Source of the DNA: Paraburkholderia sp. UYCP14C | GTDB taxonomy: Bacteria > Pseudomonadota > Gammaproteobacteria > Burkholderiales > Burkholderiaceae | Assembly (NCBI RefSeq): GCF_004197395.1 | Contig: NZ_SELS01000008.1 | Coordinates: 124,001-188,000 of the forward strand | DNA length: 64,000 bases | Reading direction: 5' to 3' | Part shown: in pieces, positions 9,496 to 19,810 of the stretch | Position numbering within the stretch: the stretch's first letter is position 1 | How the letters are laid out: each line of letters begins with the position of its first letter | The notes under the pieces: generated by a model | What the model was told of the DNA's origin: nothing | Database searches by the model: none | The model's input: the letters and a program-made list of their open reading frames with translations, nothing else | Program-made: the position numbers and the translations under genes

Positions 9496-9536
9496 TCGTT
9501 TCGGGTGCGAACCGGCCTTCATGCCGGTTTGCAGCA

Positions 9537-9573
9537 AAAGCCGCCAACGCCACGCGCGAAGGCGGCTTTTTTT
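9537..9573 (+). terminator. Terminator of rplM-rpsI
   Basis: AAAGCCGCC (9537-9545) pairs with GGCGGCTTT (9561-9569) around a 15-base loop and runs into T. Confidence 0.88.
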
Positions 9574-9729
9574 ATGGTTCGCCGGGGTTCGTTGGCCGGT
9601 TTCGTTCGCTCAAGCGGCAACGGGCCGCCTTGCAACCACCTTGCAGCAAGAACCCATTGATTTTGTGGGCTTCAGCACGATATCCGGAACAGCCCTACAA
9701 TATCGGCTAAAGCTTATTGGAGAGTTCGA

Positions 9730-10095
9730 ATGAACGCAGTCACCGACACCCCCGTGACCGAGATGCCGGCCCCCTTCGTCTTCACCGACGCAGCGGCTGA
9801 CAAGGTCAAGCAACTGATCGATGAGGAAGGCAACCCGGAGCTCAAGCTGCGCGTGTTCGTGCAGGGCGGCGGCTGCTCGGGCTTCCAGTACGGCTTCACG
9901 TTTGACGAAGCGATCAACGAAGACGACACCGTGATGAACAAGAGCGGCGTCCAGTTGCTGATCGACTCGATGAGCTACCAGTATCTGGTCGGCGCAGAGA
10001 TCGACTACAAGGACGACATCAACGGCGCGCAGTTCGTCATCAAGAACCCGAACGCGACCACGACCTGCGGTTGCGGTTCGTCGTTCTCGGTCTGA
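9730..10095 (+). CDS. erpA: Iron-sulfur cluster insertion protein ErpA
   Basis: This A-type carrier protein passes iron-sulfur clusters to apoenzymes, in E. coli including the isoprenoid enzymes IspG and IspH. It has 121 residues. The three cluster-binding cysteines are Cys49 (GGGCSGF) and Cys113 and Cys115 (TCGCGSSF). Placement after rplM-rpsI is common in this family of bacteria. A GGAGAG ribosome-binding site lies at 9719-9724. Confidence 0.95.
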   Translation: MNAVTDTPVTEMPAPFVFTDAAADKVKQLIDEEGNPELKLRVFVQGGGCSGFQYGFTFDEAINEDDTVMNKSGVQLLIDSMSYQYLVGAEIDYKDDINGAQFVIKNPNATTTCGCGSSFSV

Positions 10096-10121
10096 GCGGA
10101 AAGGCTCATCGAGCCACTGCG

Positions 10122-10152
10122 AAAACGGGGCCTCTCAGGCCCCGTTTTTTAT
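10122..10152 (+). terminator. Terminator of erpA
   Basis: AAAACGGGGCCT (10122-10133) pairs with AGGCCCCGTTTT around a CTC loop, followed by further T. The A-run on the left makes it likely to be shared with the convergent anmK. Confidence 0.92.
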
Positions 10153-10217
10153 TGACTTCGCGCCGTACAGGCAACCTGCGACGGCAGAAGGCGTCGCTTG
10201 CTTCGCCTCCACCTCCC

Positions 10218-11372
10218 TCAGCGCGGATAAATCGCCCCCAGCACTCGCTCCGCGGAAGCCCCTGTCACGCTTGGCAGACTGCCCGGCAGACGCGCGATGC
10301 AGCGCATCGCGAGCCACGCGAACGCGAGCGGCTCGACCTGGCTCGGCGGCACGCCGAGCGCGTCGGTCGTCATCACGGGCACGCCGCTCACGCCGCTGTC
10401 TTCGAGCGCCTGCTGCAACGCCTTCATGATCTCCGGATTGCGCGCGCCGCCGCCGCACACGTACACAGCACGCGCGTCGGATGCGTGCCGCTCGATCTCG
10501 CGCGCGACCGTCACCGCGGTCAGCGCGACGAGCGTCGCCTGTACATCGGCTGGCGCGAGCGCGGCGAACGGCTCGAGTTTCGCATCGAGCCATGCGGTGT
10601 TGAACAGATCGCGGCCGGTGCTCTTGGGCGGCTGCTCGGCGAAGAACGGTTCGTCGAGCAACGCGTTCAGCAGCTTGCGATCGACCTGGCCACGCGCCGC
10701 GAAATGACCATTCTCGTCGAATGGCCTGCCGAGCTGGCGCTCGGCCCACGCGTCCAGCAGCGCGTTCGCGGGGCCGCAGTCGAAGCCGCGCACGCCGCCG
10801 GTCGCGTTCAGGATCGTGATGTTGCTGATGCCGCCAAGATTGCAGACGACGCGCGTTTCGTCCTTCGCGCCAAAGATCATCGCGTGAAAAGCGGGCACGA
10901 GCGGCGCGCCCTGGCCGCCGGCCGCGACGTCACGGCTGCGGAAATCGGCGACCACGTCGATATGCAGCATTTCCGCGAGCAGCGCCGGGTTGTTGATCTG
11001 CCGCGTATAGCCCTTTTCCGGCCGATGCCGCACGGTCTGGCCATGCACGCCGATCGCGCGGACGTCGTCGGCCGATACGCGGCTGTCGCGCAGCAGGTCG
11101 TGGCAGCACACCGTGTAGCGTGTCGCGAGCGCATTGGCGGCGAGCGCCTCGCGTTCGATCTCGTTGTCCCCCGGCTGTTGCAGCGAGAACAGCGCCTCGC
11201 GGATGCCGGCCGAAAAGCCGACGAACGCCTCGGCCAGCACTTCGGGCGGCTTCCCCCTGGCAAACCGGACGGCCACGCCGTCCACACCGTCCATGCTGGT
11301 TCCCGACATTAGTCCGAAATAGATGCCGTCTGCGGGGTCTTGCGCCACGTCGCTGCTCCTGTCGATGTTCAT
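10218..11372 (-). CDS. anmK: Anhydro-N-acetylmuramic acid kinase
   Basis: This cytoplasmic enzyme phosphorylates 1,6-anhydro-N-acetylmuramic acid to MurNAc-6-phosphate during cell-wall recycling. The protein (384 residues) carries the N-terminal phosphate-binding motif [12 protein letters not shown], the HGQTVRHRP segment, and [10 protein letters not shown], all typical of AnmK. The start at 11372 (MNIDRSS) was preferred because the longer reading adds an Arg/Ala-rich, non-conserved leader. It is divergent from tyrS across about 215 bp that show no clear promoter motif. Confidence 0.93.
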   Translation of the reverse strand: MNIDRSSDVAQDPADGIYFGLMSGTSMDGVDGVAVRFARGKPPEVLAEAFVGFSAGIREALFSLQQPGDNEIEREALAANALATRYTVCCHDLLRDSRVSADDVRAIGVHGQTVRHRPEKGYTRQINNPALLAEMLHIDVVADFRSRDVAAGGQGAPLVPAFHAMIFGAKDETRVVCNLGGISNITILNATGGVRGFDCGPANALLDAWAERQLGRPFDENGHFAARGQVDRKLLNALLDEPFFAEQPPKSTGRDLFNTAWLDAKLEPFAALAPADVQATLVALTAVTVAREIERHASDARAVYVCGGGARNPEIMKALQQALEDSGVSGVPVMTTDALGVPPSQVEPLAFAWLAMRCIARLPGSLPSVTGASAERVLGAIYPR

Positions 11373-11586
11373 TGCGATTCGTTGTAGCAGATTATCGACG
11401 CAAGCGTGGCCGAAGGTAAGCGCGAGGTGGGCGGCGCGCGTGCATCCGCGCCGATGCCGCGCAGACCGCACAGGCGCCCCAGACGACACAGCGAGGCAAC
11501 AAAATCCCCCGTCGCGAGCCCGTGCGGGGCGCGTCGGCGCGCATCTATGGGACAATCCTGTTTTTTCGCGACTTCACGTTTCCAGC

Positions 11587-12837
11587 ATGAGCACCGAGTC
11601 CACCCAGCCCAATCCCGCTTCCGCCTTCCCGATCACCGACGAAGTCCGTCACGCGCTCGCCGTGACCAAGCGCGGCGTCGACGAACTGCTGATCGAAGAC
11701 GAATTCGCGCAAAAACTCGCGCGCAGCGCGGCGACGGCCAAGCCGCTGCGCATCAAGCTCGGGCTTGATCCGACCGCGCCCGACATTCACATCGGCCACA
11801 CGGTCGTGCTGAACAAGATGCGCCAGTTGCAGGACCTCGGCCACACGGTGATTTTCCTGATCGGCGATTTCACGTCGCTGATCGGCGATCCGTCCGGACG
11901 CAACGCGACCCGCCCGCCGCTCACGCGCGAGCAGATCGAATCGAACGCGAAGACCTACTTCGAGCAGGCCGCGCTCGTGCTCGATCGCGACAAGACCGAG
12001 ATCCGCTACAACAGCGAATGGTCGATGCCGCTCGGCGCCGACGGCATGATCAAGCTCGCGTCGCGCTACACGGTCGCGCGCATTCTCGAGCGCGAGGACT
12101 TCACGAAGCGCTTCCAGGGCGGCGTGCCGATCTCGATTCACGAATTCCTGTACCCGCTGATGCAGGGCTACGACTCGGTCGCGCTGAACGCGGACCTCGA
12201 ACTCGGCGGCACGGACCAGAAGTTCAACCTGCTGGTCGGTCGCGAGTTGCAGAAGCAGTACGGCCAGGAGCAGCAGTGCATCCTGACGATGCCGCTGCTC
12301 GAAGGGCTCGACGGCGTCGAGAAGATGTCGAAGTCGAAGAACAACTACATCGGCATCAGCGAAAAGCCGACCGACATGTTCGGCAAGCTGATGAGCATTT
12401 CCGACACGCTGATGTGGCGTTACTTCGAACTGCTGTCGTTCCGTCCGCTGGACGAAATCGCCGGCTTCAGGCGCGAGGCCGACGCAGGTCGCAATCCGCG
12501 CGACTTCAAGGTGATGCTCGGCCAGGAAATCGTCGCGCGTTTCCACTCGCAGGCGGACGCCGAGCGCGCGCTCGAGGACTTCAATCATCGCGCGAAGGGC
12601 GGCGTGCCCGACGATATCCCGACGGTGACGCTCGCAGGCGCACCGCTCGCGATCGGCCAGTTGCTGAAGCAGGCGAACCTCGTGCCGTCGACGAGCGAGG
12701 CGCTGCGCAACATCGAGCAGGGCGGCGTGAAGATCGACGGCACCACGGTGTCCGACAAGGGCCTGAAGGTCGAGGCGGGCGAGTACGTCGTGCAGGTCGG
12801 CAAGCGCCGCTTCGCGCGCGTGACGCTGACGGCGTGA
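11587..12837 (+). CDS. tyrS: Tyrosyl-tRNA synthetase
   Basis: This class I synthetase charges tRNA-Tyr and has 416 residues. The HIGH signature is at residues 68-71 and KMSKS at 246-250, with a C-terminal S4-like RNA-binding region (about 350-416). The start at 11587 ([12 protein letters not shown]) is preferred, since the longer reading contains a low-complexity Arg-rich leader that belongs to the anmK upstream region. No strong ribosome-binding site is seen. Its stop overlaps the GTG start of dtd. Confidence 0.96.
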   Translation: MSTESTQPNPASAFPITDEVRHALAVTKRGVDELLIEDEFAQKLARSAATAKPLRIKLGLDPTAPDIHIGHTVVLNKMRQLQDLGHTVIFLIGDFTSLIGDPSGRNATRPPLTREQIESNAKTYFEQAALVLDRDKTEIRYNSEWSMPLGADGMIKLASRYTVARILEREDFTKRFQGGVPISIHEFLYPLMQGYDSVALNADLELGGTDQKFNLLVGRELQKQYGQEQQCILTMPLLEGLDGVEKMSKSKNNYIGISEKPTDMFGKLMSISDTLMWRYFELLSFRPLDEIAGFRREADAGRNPRDFKVMLGQEIVARFHSQADAERALEDFNHRAKGGVPDDIPTVTLAGAPLAIGQLLKQANLVPSTSEALRNIEQGGVKIDGTTVSDKGLKVEAGEYVVQVGKRRFARVTLTA

Positions 12838-13292
12838 TCGCGCTGATCCAACGCGTGCGGCGCGCCGAAGTGCGCGTCGCCGATCGCGTGACCGGCGCGA
12901 TCGACGCGGGCCTGCTCGCGCTCGTCTGCGCGGAGCGCGGCGACACCGAGGCCGCGGCAGACAAGCTGCTCGCCAAGGTGCTCGGCTACCGCGTGTTCAG
13001 CGACGCGGCCGGCAAGATGAACCTGTCGGTGCAGAATCTCGACGGCGCCGGACGCGCGGGCGGCCTGCTGCTCGTGTCGCAGTTCACGCTCGCCGCCGAT
13101 ACCAACAGCGGCCTGCGCCCGAGCTTCACGCCTGCCGCGCCGCCCGACGAGGGCAAGCGCCTGTTCGACTACTTCGTCGCGGCCGCGCGCGCAAAGCATC
13201 CGATCGTCGAGACCGGCGAATTCGGCGCGGATATGCAGGTGTCGCTCGTCAACGACGGGCCGGTCACGTTCTGGTTGCAGACCAACGCGTGA
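12834..13292 (+). CDS. dtd: D-aminoacyl-tRNA deacylase
   Basis: This enzyme removes D-amino acids, notably D-Tyr, from mischarged tRNA. It has 152 residues and begins at a GTG that overlaps the tyrS stop (GTGA), which gives the family N-terminus (V/M)IALIQRV. The catalytic-pocket motifs SQFTLAAD and NDGPVTFWL (the Gly-cisPro loop) are present. The overlap with tyrosyl-tRNA synthetase couples charging and proofreading of the same amino acid. Confidence 0.95.
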   Translation: MIALIQRVRRAEVRVADRVTGAIDAGLLALVCAERGDTEAAADKLLAKVLGYRVFSDAAGKMNLSVQNLDGAGRAGGLLLVSQFTLAADTNSGLRPSFTPAAPPDEGKRLFDYFVAAARAKHPIVETGEFGADMQVSLVNDGPVTFWLQTNA

Positions 13293-13459
13293 TCGAGCGG
13301 CGCTGCGCGCTTGCATTGCAGACCGTTCAATCGCACCTGCGCGCGTTGGTGCGTTCCATCCCATCACGTTCAGACAGGCCTGCACCGCACCGCGAGTGCG
13401 GCGGCTGCTTTTTGCGACAATAGCCGTTCGATACCACCGGCGAACGGCACCCCTCTCTC

Positions 13460-14134
13460 ATGACGACGCAGATCCTGTTTATCCGGCACGGCGAAACCGA
13501 CTGGAACCGCATCAAGCGCATTCAAGGCCACATCGACATTCCGCTCGCGACGACGGGCATCGCGCAAGCGAAACGTCTCGCACAGCGCCTCGCCGACGAG
13601 GCGAAGCAGGGTGCGCGGCTCGATGCGATCTATTCGAGCGACCTGCAGCGCGCGCAGCAGACCGCGCAGCCGATCGGCGACGCGCTCGGGCTGCCGCTGC
13701 AGTCGCGCGAGAACTTGCGCGAGCGCTCGTACGGCGCGTTCCAGGGCCATGACAGCGACGAGATCGCGCTGCGTTTCCCCGACGAATACGCGCAGTGGCA
13801 AACCCGCGATCCCGGCTTCGCGCCGCCCGAGGGCGAGTCGCAACGCGTGTTCTACCACCGCATCGTGCATGCGATCGAGCCGCTCGTCGCCGCGCATCCG
13901 GGCGGGCGCATCGCCTGTGTCACGCATGGCGGCGTGCTCGACTGCGTGCACCGCTTTGCCACCGGTATGCCGCTCGACGCACCGCGCAATTACCCGCTGC
14001 TGAACACCAGCTTGAACATCGTGGATTATGCAGACGGTCGCGCGACGATCCTCTCGTGGGCGGACGTATCGCATCTCGACGCGGGCAGCGCCGACGATGA
14101 TGGTTTCAGAAAGGGACCGGAGTCGAAGCGCTAA
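13460..14134 (+). CDS. Histidine phosphatase family protein (phosphoglycerate mutase-like)
   Basis: This 224-residue protein of the histidine phosphatase superfamily has the phosphate-accepting RHGETDWN near residue 9 and the second histidine in VTHGGVLDC. The proteins most like it are annotated as cofactor-dependent phosphoglycerate mutase or as phosphatases of the CobC/GpmB type. The substrate cannot be decided by sequence. The last 25 residues are charged and look disordered. It lies about 170 bp after dtd. Confidence 0.85.
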   Translation: MTTQILFIRHGETDWNRIKRIQGHIDIPLATTGIAQAKRLAQRLADEAKQGARLDAIYSSDLQRAQQTAQPIGDALGLPLQSRENLRERSYGAFQGHDSDEIALRFPDEYAQWQTRDPGFAPPEGESQRVFYHRIVHAIEPLVAAHPGGRIACVTHGGVLDCVHRFATGMPLDAPRNYPLLNTSLNIVDYADGRATILSWADVSHLDAGSADDDGFRKGPESKR

Positions 14135-14187
14135 GCAGAAGTGTTAAGCAGAAGCGCGCGACGGACGGCCCGACAGACGCGCCGAAA

Positions 14188-15159
14188 TCAATCCTGCTGC
14201 CGCGCCGCCGCACGCCGCCGCGCCCGCTTCGATACCCCATTGACCAGCGCCCAGCGGATCACCGGCGCGACGACCCGCACGCCGGGTCGCGCGAAGGTTC
14301 GACGCAGCGCCGCGTAGCGGCTCAAGCCGAGCATCGACTGCGCCCAGTCGGGCAGCAGATCGACCCCTGCGTTAAGCATCAGCGTGCCGGCGGGCCGCAT
14401 TGCGAAACTCGGTGCCGGCGCGCTCATCAGAATCCTGACGACTTCGCGGGTGCGCTCGCTTGCAACGAGCGCGGGCCGCATCGCGAGCAGGTACGCCTCG
14501 ATTTCGGCACGCGAGCGCGGAACATCGACGGCGCCTAGCATTTCCGCGATGCGCGCGGTTTCCGCGAAGTATTGATCCTGCGCGGCGACGGACAGCACCG
14601 GATTCACATAGCGCAGATGCGCGGTCATGAAGCTCGACACCTCCGCGACGTGCACCCACGTCAGCAGCGCGGGCTCGCTCGCGCGATACGACTGGCCGTC
14701 CGGCGCGACGCCGGTCACGTCGAGATGGATGCGCTTGACGCGCTCGATCAGCGCGAGCGCATCGTTCTTGCTGCCGTACGTCGTGCCGGCGATGAACGTT
14801 GCCGTGCGACGCAGCCGGCCGAGGATGTCGGTGCGAAAGCTCGAATGGTCCCAGACGCCCGCGAGCGCGAGCGGATGCAGCGCTTGTAGCAGCAGCGCGC
14901 TGATGCCCCCCGTCATCATCGACGTGAAGTCGGCGTGGACTTTCCAGCAGACCGAGTCGGGCCCGAACAGGCCCGGGTCGCCGGGCGGCGACGAGTAGTC
15001 GAGCACCGGGCCGCTGCCGGTCGTCAGATGCGTGACGCCGGCGGCGAGCTTCGAGCGCAAGCGGTGGGTGAGACGCTGCGTGAAATTGCCGGACGGGTCG
15101 CCGGCGGCATTGACAGGTGAACGGTTGGATGGGCCGGGTTGCTGGGTCTGGTCGGACAT
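14188..15159 (-). CDS. Oxygenase MpaB/DUF2236 family protein
   Basis: The 323-residue protein matches the DUF2236 (latex-clearing-protein/MpaB-like) family, recognised by the MMTGGISALLLQALHPLALAGVWDHS segment, which contains the proposed haem-ligand His, and by TWVHVAEV. Some relatives are haem oxygenases, but no reaction is established for this subgroup. The start at 15159 (MSDQTQQ) avoids overlap with the ruvB 3' end. A start at 15201 is also open. It lies just downstream of ruvB on the same strand. Confidence 0.8.
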   Translation of the reverse strand: MSDQTQQPGPSNRSPVNAAGDPSGNFTQRLTHRLRSKLAAGVTHLTTGSGPVLDYSSPPGDPGLFGPDSVCWKVHADFTSMMTGGISALLLQALHPLALAGVWDHSSFRTDILGRLRRTATFIAGTTYGSKNDALALIERVKRIHLDVTGVAPDGQSYRASEPALLTWVHVAEVSSFMTAHLRYVNPVLSVAAQDQYFAETARIAEMLGAVDVPRSRAEIEAYLLAMRPALVASERTREVVRILMSAPAPSFAMRPAGTLMLNAGVDLLPDWAQSMLGLSRYAALRRTFARPGVRVVAPVIRWALVNGVSKRARRRAAARQQD

Positions 15160-15182
15160 CCTGGTCGGCCTCGTCGCGTGAC

Positions 15183-16244
15183 TCAGTTCTTGGAATCCCA
15201 CAGGCCCGGCAGCGCGCTCGACGAATCCGGCGCGGCCAGTCCGAAATGCCGGTACGTGAGCAGCGTGGCGACACGGCCGCGCGGCGTGCGCTGCAGGAAG
15301 CCCTGCTGGATCAGATACGGCTCGAGCACGTCTTCGATCGTGTCGCGCTCCTCGCCGATCGCCGCCGCGAGATTGTCGACCCCGACCGGGCCGCCGTCGA
15401 ACTTGTACAGGATCGCTTCGAGCAGCTTGCGGTCCATCAGGTCGAAGCCGACCGCGTCGACGTCGAGCATGCTGAGCGCGGCGTCGGCCACCTGCGCGGT
15501 GATGTTGCCGTCGGCCTTCACCTCGGCGAAGTCGCGCACGCGCCGCAACAGGCGGTTCGCGATACGCGGCGTGCCACGCGCGCGACGGGCGATCTCGAAC
15601 GCGCCGTCCGGATGAATCTGCGCATGGAGCAGCGACGCCGAACGCGTGACGATGCGGGCGAGCTCCTCGGCGTTGTAGAACTCGAGCCGCGAGACGATGC
15701 CGAAGCGGTCGCGCAGCGGATTGGTCAGCATACCCGCGCGCGTGGTCGCGCCGACCAGCGTGAACGGCTGCAGATCGAGCTTCACGCTGCGCGCGGCCGG
15801 CCCTTCGCCGATCATGATGTCGATCTGATAATCCTCGAGCGCCGGGTACAGGATTTCCTCGACGACCGGCGAGAGCCGGTGGATTTCGTCGATGAACAGC
15901 ACGTCGTTGGCTTCGAGATTGGTGAGCAGTGCGGCGAGGTCGCCGGCGCGTTCGAGCACCGGCCCCGACGTTTGCCGCAGATTGACGCCCATCTCGCGCG
16001 CGATGATGTGCGCGAGCGTGGTCTTGCCGAGGCCCGGCGGCCCGAACAGCAGCACGTGGTCGAGCGATTCGGAGCGCCGCTTTGCGGCCTCGATGAAGAT
16101 TTCGAGCTGGCCGCGCACTTTCTCCTGCCCGACATATTCGTCGAGCTGGCGCGGCCGCAGCGCGCGCTCGAACGCTTCTTCGTTCGGCGACACGGGCGTG
16201 GCCGCGATGATGCGCTCGGCGGCGAGTTTGTCGGTTTCGATCAT
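15183..16244 (-). CDS. ruvB: Holliday junction branch migration ATPase RuvB
   Basis: This hexameric AAA+ motor drives branch migration of Holliday junctions together with RuvA. It has 353 residues. Walker A GPPGLGKT is at residues 68-75, and Walker B is in [12 protein letters not shown]. The arginine-finger region and the C-terminal winged helix ([13 protein letters not shown]) are intact. It ends the ruvC-ruvA-ruvB row, all on the minus strand. Confidence 0.97.
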   Translation of the reverse strand: MIETDKLAAERIIAATPVSPNEEAFERALRPRQLDEYVGQEKVRGQLEIFIEAAKRRSESLDHVLLFGPPGLGKTTLAHIIAREMGVNLRQTSGPVLERAGDLAALLTNLEANDVLFIDEIHRLSPVVEEILYPALEDYQIDIMIGEGPAARSVKLDLQPFTLVGATTRAGMLTNPLRDRFGIVSRLEFYNAEELARIVTRSASLLHAQIHPDGAFEIARRARGTPRIANRLLRRVRDFAEVKADGNITAQVADAALSMLDVDAVGFDLMDRKLLEAILYKFDGGPVGVDNLAAAIGEERDTIEDVLEPYLIQQGFLQRTPRGRVATLLTYRHFGLAAPDSSSALPGLWDSKN

Positions 16245-16274
16245 GCGGGCATTGTACCGCGCGCGGCCTGGCGC

Positions 16275-16856
16275 TTAGCCCTTCGACAGCGCCTTCAGCG
16301 CGAGCTTGATGCCCTCGGACACGCCCGTGCCGGCCGGCACGTTCTTGATCGCGGCGAGCGCTTCTTTTTCCGAGTAACCGAGCGCGAGCAGCGCGTTGAG
16401 GATGTCGGACGCGTGGTCGGATGGCGACGCGGCGCCCGCCATCGCGCCGAGGTCGGCCCCGAGCTTGCCCTTCAGTTCGAGCAGCAGCCGCTCGGCGGTC
16501 TTCTTGCCGATGCCCGGCACGCGCGTGAGGCGCGCCGCGTCCTGCATCGTGACCGTCTGCGCGAGCTCCGCGACGCTCATGCCCGACAGCACCGCAAGTG
16601 CCATGCGCGCGCCGATGCCGGAAATCTTCAACAGCTCGCGGAACGTTGCGCGTTCCTGCGCGGTGCCGAAGCCATACAGCAGATGCGCGTCCTCGCGAAC
16701 GATCATCTGCGTGAGCAGCACGATGCGCTCGCCGGTCGACGGCAGGTTGTAGAACGTGCTCATCGGCACGTCCACTTCGTAGCCGACGCCGTTGCAGTCG
16801 ACGAGCAGATGCGGCGGGTTTTTTTCCAGCAGAACGCCGGCAATGCGACCGATCAT
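16275..16856 (-). CDS. ruvA: Holliday junction DNA helicase subunit RuvA
   Basis: RuvA binds the four-way junction as a tetramer and loads RuvB. The 193-residue protein begins [31 protein letters not shown], with an OB-fold N-terminal domain and helix-hairpin-helix motifs around residues 70-130 ([28 protein letters not shown]). The C-terminal domain that contacts RuvB follows. It lies 30 bp upstream of ruvB. Confidence 0.97.
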   Translation of the reverse strand: MIGRIAGVLLEKNPPHLLVDCNGVGYEVDVPMSTFYNLPSTGERIVLLTQMIVREDAHLLYGFGTAQERATFRELLKISGIGARMALAVLSGMSVAELAQTVTMQDAARLTRVPGIGKKTAERLLLELKGKLGADLGAMAGAASPSDHASDILNALLALGYSEKEALAAIKNVPAGTGVSEGIKLALKALSKG

Positions 16857-16953
16857 GGCGGATTAGGTTTTCAGAGTCGGATGGGAATGCGCGAGTGTAG
16901 CGCAGCGGCTCGGCGGCGCGAACCGCGTACCACGAGTCGGGTCATGCGGCGCG

Positions 16954-17496
16954 TTAGCCGACCAGGCGCCCGCGCCGCACCCGCAGACCCTTCTTCGCGA
17001 GCGCCGGTGCGATGCCGCCGAGCGTGCTCAGCGTCGAGCCGCCGTGCGCGTGGCAGATGGCCATGCCGAGCGCGTCGGCCGCGTCGGTGCCGGGCACGCC
17101 CGACAGGCTCAGCAGCCGCACCACCATCTGCTGCATTTGCTCCTTGGTCGCGCGGCCATAGCCGACCACCGATTGCTTCAGCTGCAGCGCGGTGTACTCG
17201 GCGACCGGCACGCCGCCCGCGACGAGCCCGCAGATCGCGGCGCCGCGCGCCTGGCCGAGCAGCAGTGTCGACTGCGGATTGACGTTGACGAAGACTTTTT
17301 CGATCGCCGCCTGATCCGGCGCGTGCTCGCGGATCAGCGTCGAGATGCCCGCGAAGATGGTGCCGAGTCGCGACGGCAGATCGGCGTCGGCGGTGCGGAT
17401 CACGCCGCTCGCGACGTAGCGCAGTGTGTGGCCGTGTTGTTCGATCACGCCGAAGCCCGTCACGCGCAGGCCGGGGTCGATGCCGAGAATTCTCAT
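16954..17496 (-). CDS. ruvC: Holliday junction resolvase RuvC
   Basis: This nuclease cuts Holliday junctions symmetrically. It has 180 residues. The acidic active site starts with Asp7 in MRILGIDPG, and further carboxylates lie in AIEKVFVN and [14 protein letters not shown]. The ATG at 17496 gives the family N-terminus, whereas a GTG four codons upstream is less likely. The gene leads the ruvCAB group. Confidence 0.96.
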   Translation of the reverse strand: MRILGIDPGLRVTGFGVIEQHGHTLRYVASGVIRTADADLPSRLGTIFAGISTLIREHAPDQAAIEKVFVNVNPQSTLLLGQARGAAICGLVAGGVPVAEYTALQLKQSVVGYGRATKEQMQQMVVRLLSLSGVPGTDAADALGMAICHAHGGSTLSTLGGIAPALAKKGLRVRRGRLVG

Positions 17497-17625
17497 GAGG
17501 TGCCGCACAAGCGATAAAAACCAGGTGCCTGCGATACTACAACGAACGCGCGGCGCGGCGGTCCGCTTGACGCGTGCTCAGCGGAATAAAAGCTGCTACG
17601 GCTTGGCGCAAGGAGGCGATCGAGG

Positions 17626-17865
17626 ATGGAGCGCTACCGCAATCTCAGCGGCGACTCGGGTGTCGACGCCTACGAAATAGGCGACGATTTCATCAAGGTG
17701 CGCTTTCGGCCAGGCGTCGTGTATTGGTACACGGAGGCGAGTATCGGCGCCGGACACGTCGCAGTGCTGAAGCGTCTTGCTCGACGCGGTCAGGGGTTGG
17801 GCACGTACATTAGCCAGCATGCGCAAGTGCGGGACGGTTACGCGCGCAAGGAGCCGGACGAATAG
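17626..17865 (+). CDS. KTSC domain protein
   Basis: This small 79-residue protein fits the KTSC family, named for a Lys-Thr-Ser-Cys region in a relative. The pattern YRNLSGDSGVDAYEIGDDFI, followed by YWYTEASIG and LARRGQGLGTYIS, is typical. No biochemical role is firmly known. An AAGGAGG ribosome-binding site at about 17609 supports the start. It converges on purH and shares a terminator with it. Confidence 0.8.
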   Translation: MERYRNLSGDSGVDAYEIGDDFIKVRFRPGVVYWYTEASIGAGHVAVLKRLARRGQGLGTYISQHAQVRDGYARKEPDE

Positions 17866-17887
17866 GAACGGCGTCGCGGCAAAACAA

Positions 17888-17919
17888 AAGGCCCGGCGGG
17901 ACAACCCGCCGGGCCTTTC
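17888..17919. terminator. Bidirectional terminator between the KTSC gene and purH
   Basis: A perfect 13-bp stem (17888-17900 with 17905-17917) has an ACAA loop, T-rich sequence on the right and A-rich sequence on the left. It should end both convergent transcripts. Confidence 0.93.
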
Positions 17920-17954
17920 TTGCAGCTACCGAACTTCAGCCGCTCAATAGCCGA

Positions 17955-19520
17955 TCAATGACGGAAGTGACGCACGCCCGTCAGCACCATCGCGATGTTG
18001 TGCTCGTCGGCGGCCATGACCACTTCGTCGTCGCGCACCGAGCCGCCCGGCTGGATCACGCAGGTCGCGCCCGCCGCGACCACCACGTCGAGACCGTCGC
18101 GGAACGGGAAGAACGCGTCCGATGCGACCGCCGAACCCGTGAGCGTCAGGCCGGCGTTCTGCGCCTTGATGCTCGCGATACGCGCCGAGTCCACGCGGCT
18201 CATCTGGCCCGCGCCGACGCCGAGCGTCATGCCGTTCGCGCAGAACACGATCGCGTTCGACTTCACGTACTTCGCGACGCGCCACGCGAACAGCAGATCG
18301 TCCATTTCCTTCGGCGTCGGGTGACGCTTGGTGACGACGCGCAATTCGCGCGGCTGCACGTTCTTCGAGTCGAGCGATTGCACCAGCAGGCCGCCGCCGA
18401 CGCGCTTCAGGTCGAACGTGTTGTGGCCTTCGCCCAGCGCGATTTCGAGCAGACGCACGTTCTGCTTTGCCGCGAATACCTGACGCGCTTCGGCGCTGAA
18501 CGACGGCGCGATCAGCACTTCGACGAACTGCTTGGCGACGGCAAGCGCCGCCGCTTCGTCGACTTCGCGATTGAAAGCGATGATGCCGCCGAACGCCGAG
18601 GTCGGATCGGTCTGGAACGCCTTCGAATACGCTTCGTGCGCGTTCGCGCCGATCGCGACGCCGCACGGATTCGCGTGCTTGACGATCACGCAGGCCGGCA
18701 CGTCGAAGGTCTTCACGCATTCCCACGCCGCGTCGGAGTCGGCGATGTTGTTGTACGACAGTTCCTTGCCCTGCAACTGGTTGTAGTTCGCGAGCGCGCC
18801 GGCCGGCACCGCCAGATCGCGGTAGAACGCCGCGCTCTGGTGCGGGTTTTCGCCGTAGCGCAGGTCCTGGACCTTGTCGAACGCCATGTTGAAGGTGGCC
18901 GGGTACTGGTTGCGCGACGAGTGCTGCAACTCGTCGGTCAGGCTCGTCAGGTAGTTCGTGATCGCGCCGTCGTACTGCGCGGTGTGCGCGTAGACCTTGG
19001 TCGCGAGGCGGAAATTCGTCTTGTACGACACCGTGTTGCCGTTCGCGCGCATTTCGTCGAGCACGACCGCGTAGTCGGCCGGATCGACCACCACCGTCAC
19101 GTCGCGGTGATTCTTCGCGGCCGAGCGCAGCATCGTCGGGCCGCCGATGTCGATGTTCTCGATCGCGTCTTCGAGCGAGCACTCTTCCTTCGACACGGTC
19201 TGCACGAACGGGTACAGGTTCACGACCAGCAGGTCGATGGTCGGAATGTCGTGCTTCTCAAGCGCGGCCATGTGCTCGGGCAGATCGCGGCGCGCGAGGA
19301 TGCCGCCGTGCACCTTCGGATGCAGCGTTTTCACGCGCCCGTCGAGCATTTCCGGGAAGCCCGTGTAGTCGGCGACTTCGGTGACGGACAGGCCCGCGTC
19401 CGCGAGCAGTTTCGCGGTGCCGCCGGTCGACAGGATCTTGATGCCGAGGTCCGACAGCGATTTGGCGAAGTCGACGATGCCGGACTTGTCGGAAACGGAG
19501 ATGAGCGCTTGCTTGATCAT
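17955..19520 (-). CDS. purH: Bifunctional AICAR transformylase / IMP cyclohydrolase
   Basis: This enzyme carries out the last two steps of purine synthesis, from AICAR to IMP. It has 521 residues. The N-terminal IMP cyclohydrolase domain (about 1-150) shows [11 protein letters not shown] and [15 protein letters not shown]. The C-terminal transformylase domain includes the [10 protein letters not shown] motif with the catalytic Lys and His. It is followed on the same strand, reading upstream, by fis and dusB. Confidence 0.97.
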   Translation of the reverse strand: MIKQALISVSDKSGIVDFAKSLSDLGIKILSTGGTAKLLADAGLSVTEVADYTGFPEMLDGRVKTLHPKVHGGILARRDLPEHMAALEKHDIPTIDLLVVNLYPFVQTVSKEECSLEDAIENIDIGGPTMLRSAAKNHRDVTVVVDPADYAVVLDEMRANGNTVSYKTNFRLATKVYAHTAQYDGAITNYLTSLTDELQHSSRNQYPATFNMAFDKVQDLRYGENPHQSAAFYRDLAVPAGALANYNQLQGKELSYNNIADSDAAWECVKTFDVPACVIVKHANPCGVAIGANAHEAYSKAFQTDPTSAFGGIIAFNREVDEAAALAVAKQFVEVLIAPSFSAEARQVFAAKQNVRLLEIALGEGHNTFDLKRVGGGLLVQSLDSKNVQPRELRVVTKRHPTPKEMDDLLFAWRVAKYVKSNAIVFCANGMTLGVGAGQMSRVDSARIASIKAQNAGLTLTGSAVASDAFFPFRDGLDVVVAAGATCVIQPGGSVRDDEVVMAADEHNIAMVLTGVRHFRH

Positions 19521-19576
19521 GATGAAGACGAAAAGCCGAAGGGGAAACGTGGCAGGGCGCTAGAAACTACAACGCG

Positions 19577-19810
19577 CTACAGCAAACCGTGTTGTTGCAG
19601 CTTCTTGCGCAGCGTATTGCGGTTGATGCCGAGATACTCGGCGGCCAGCGACTGGTTGCCGCCGGCCTGCTCGAGCACCACTTCGAGCAAGGGTTTTTCC
19701 ACGCATGAAATGACCATGTCGTAGACGTCGTGCGGATTGGAGCCGTCGAGATCCTGGAAATACACGTCCAGGCTGTCGCGGACAGATTGTTCGATATTGT
19801 TCTTGCTCAT
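19577..19810 (-). CDS. fis: Fis family DNA-binding protein
   Basis: This 77-residue nucleoid-associated protein of the Fis family has the C-terminal helix-turn-helix seen as GGNQSLAAEYLGINRNTLRKKLQQHGLL. It is shorter than the 98-residue E. coli Fis, as is usual in betaproteobacteria. Its ATG overlaps the dusB stop by four bases, matching the conserved dusB-fis operon in which Fis often controls its own promoter. No clear Fis sites could be called by eye. Confidence 0.93.
   Translation of the reverse strand: MSKNNIEQSVRDSLDVYFQDLDGSNPHDVYDMVISCVEKPLLEVVLEQAGGNQSLAAEYLGINRNTLRKKLQQHGLL

Noticed and set aside
15117-17282. A 721-residue open frame on the plus strand across the ruv genes
   Set aside because: It is antisense to ruvB, ruvA and ruvC, rich in Arg, and an artefact of GC-rich third positions. 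No family resemblance or ribosome-binding site was found.
17958-19724. A 588-residue plus-strand open frame opposite purH
   Set aside because: It is a shadow frame with repetitive Arg/His/Asp content. purH on the other strand is unambiguous.
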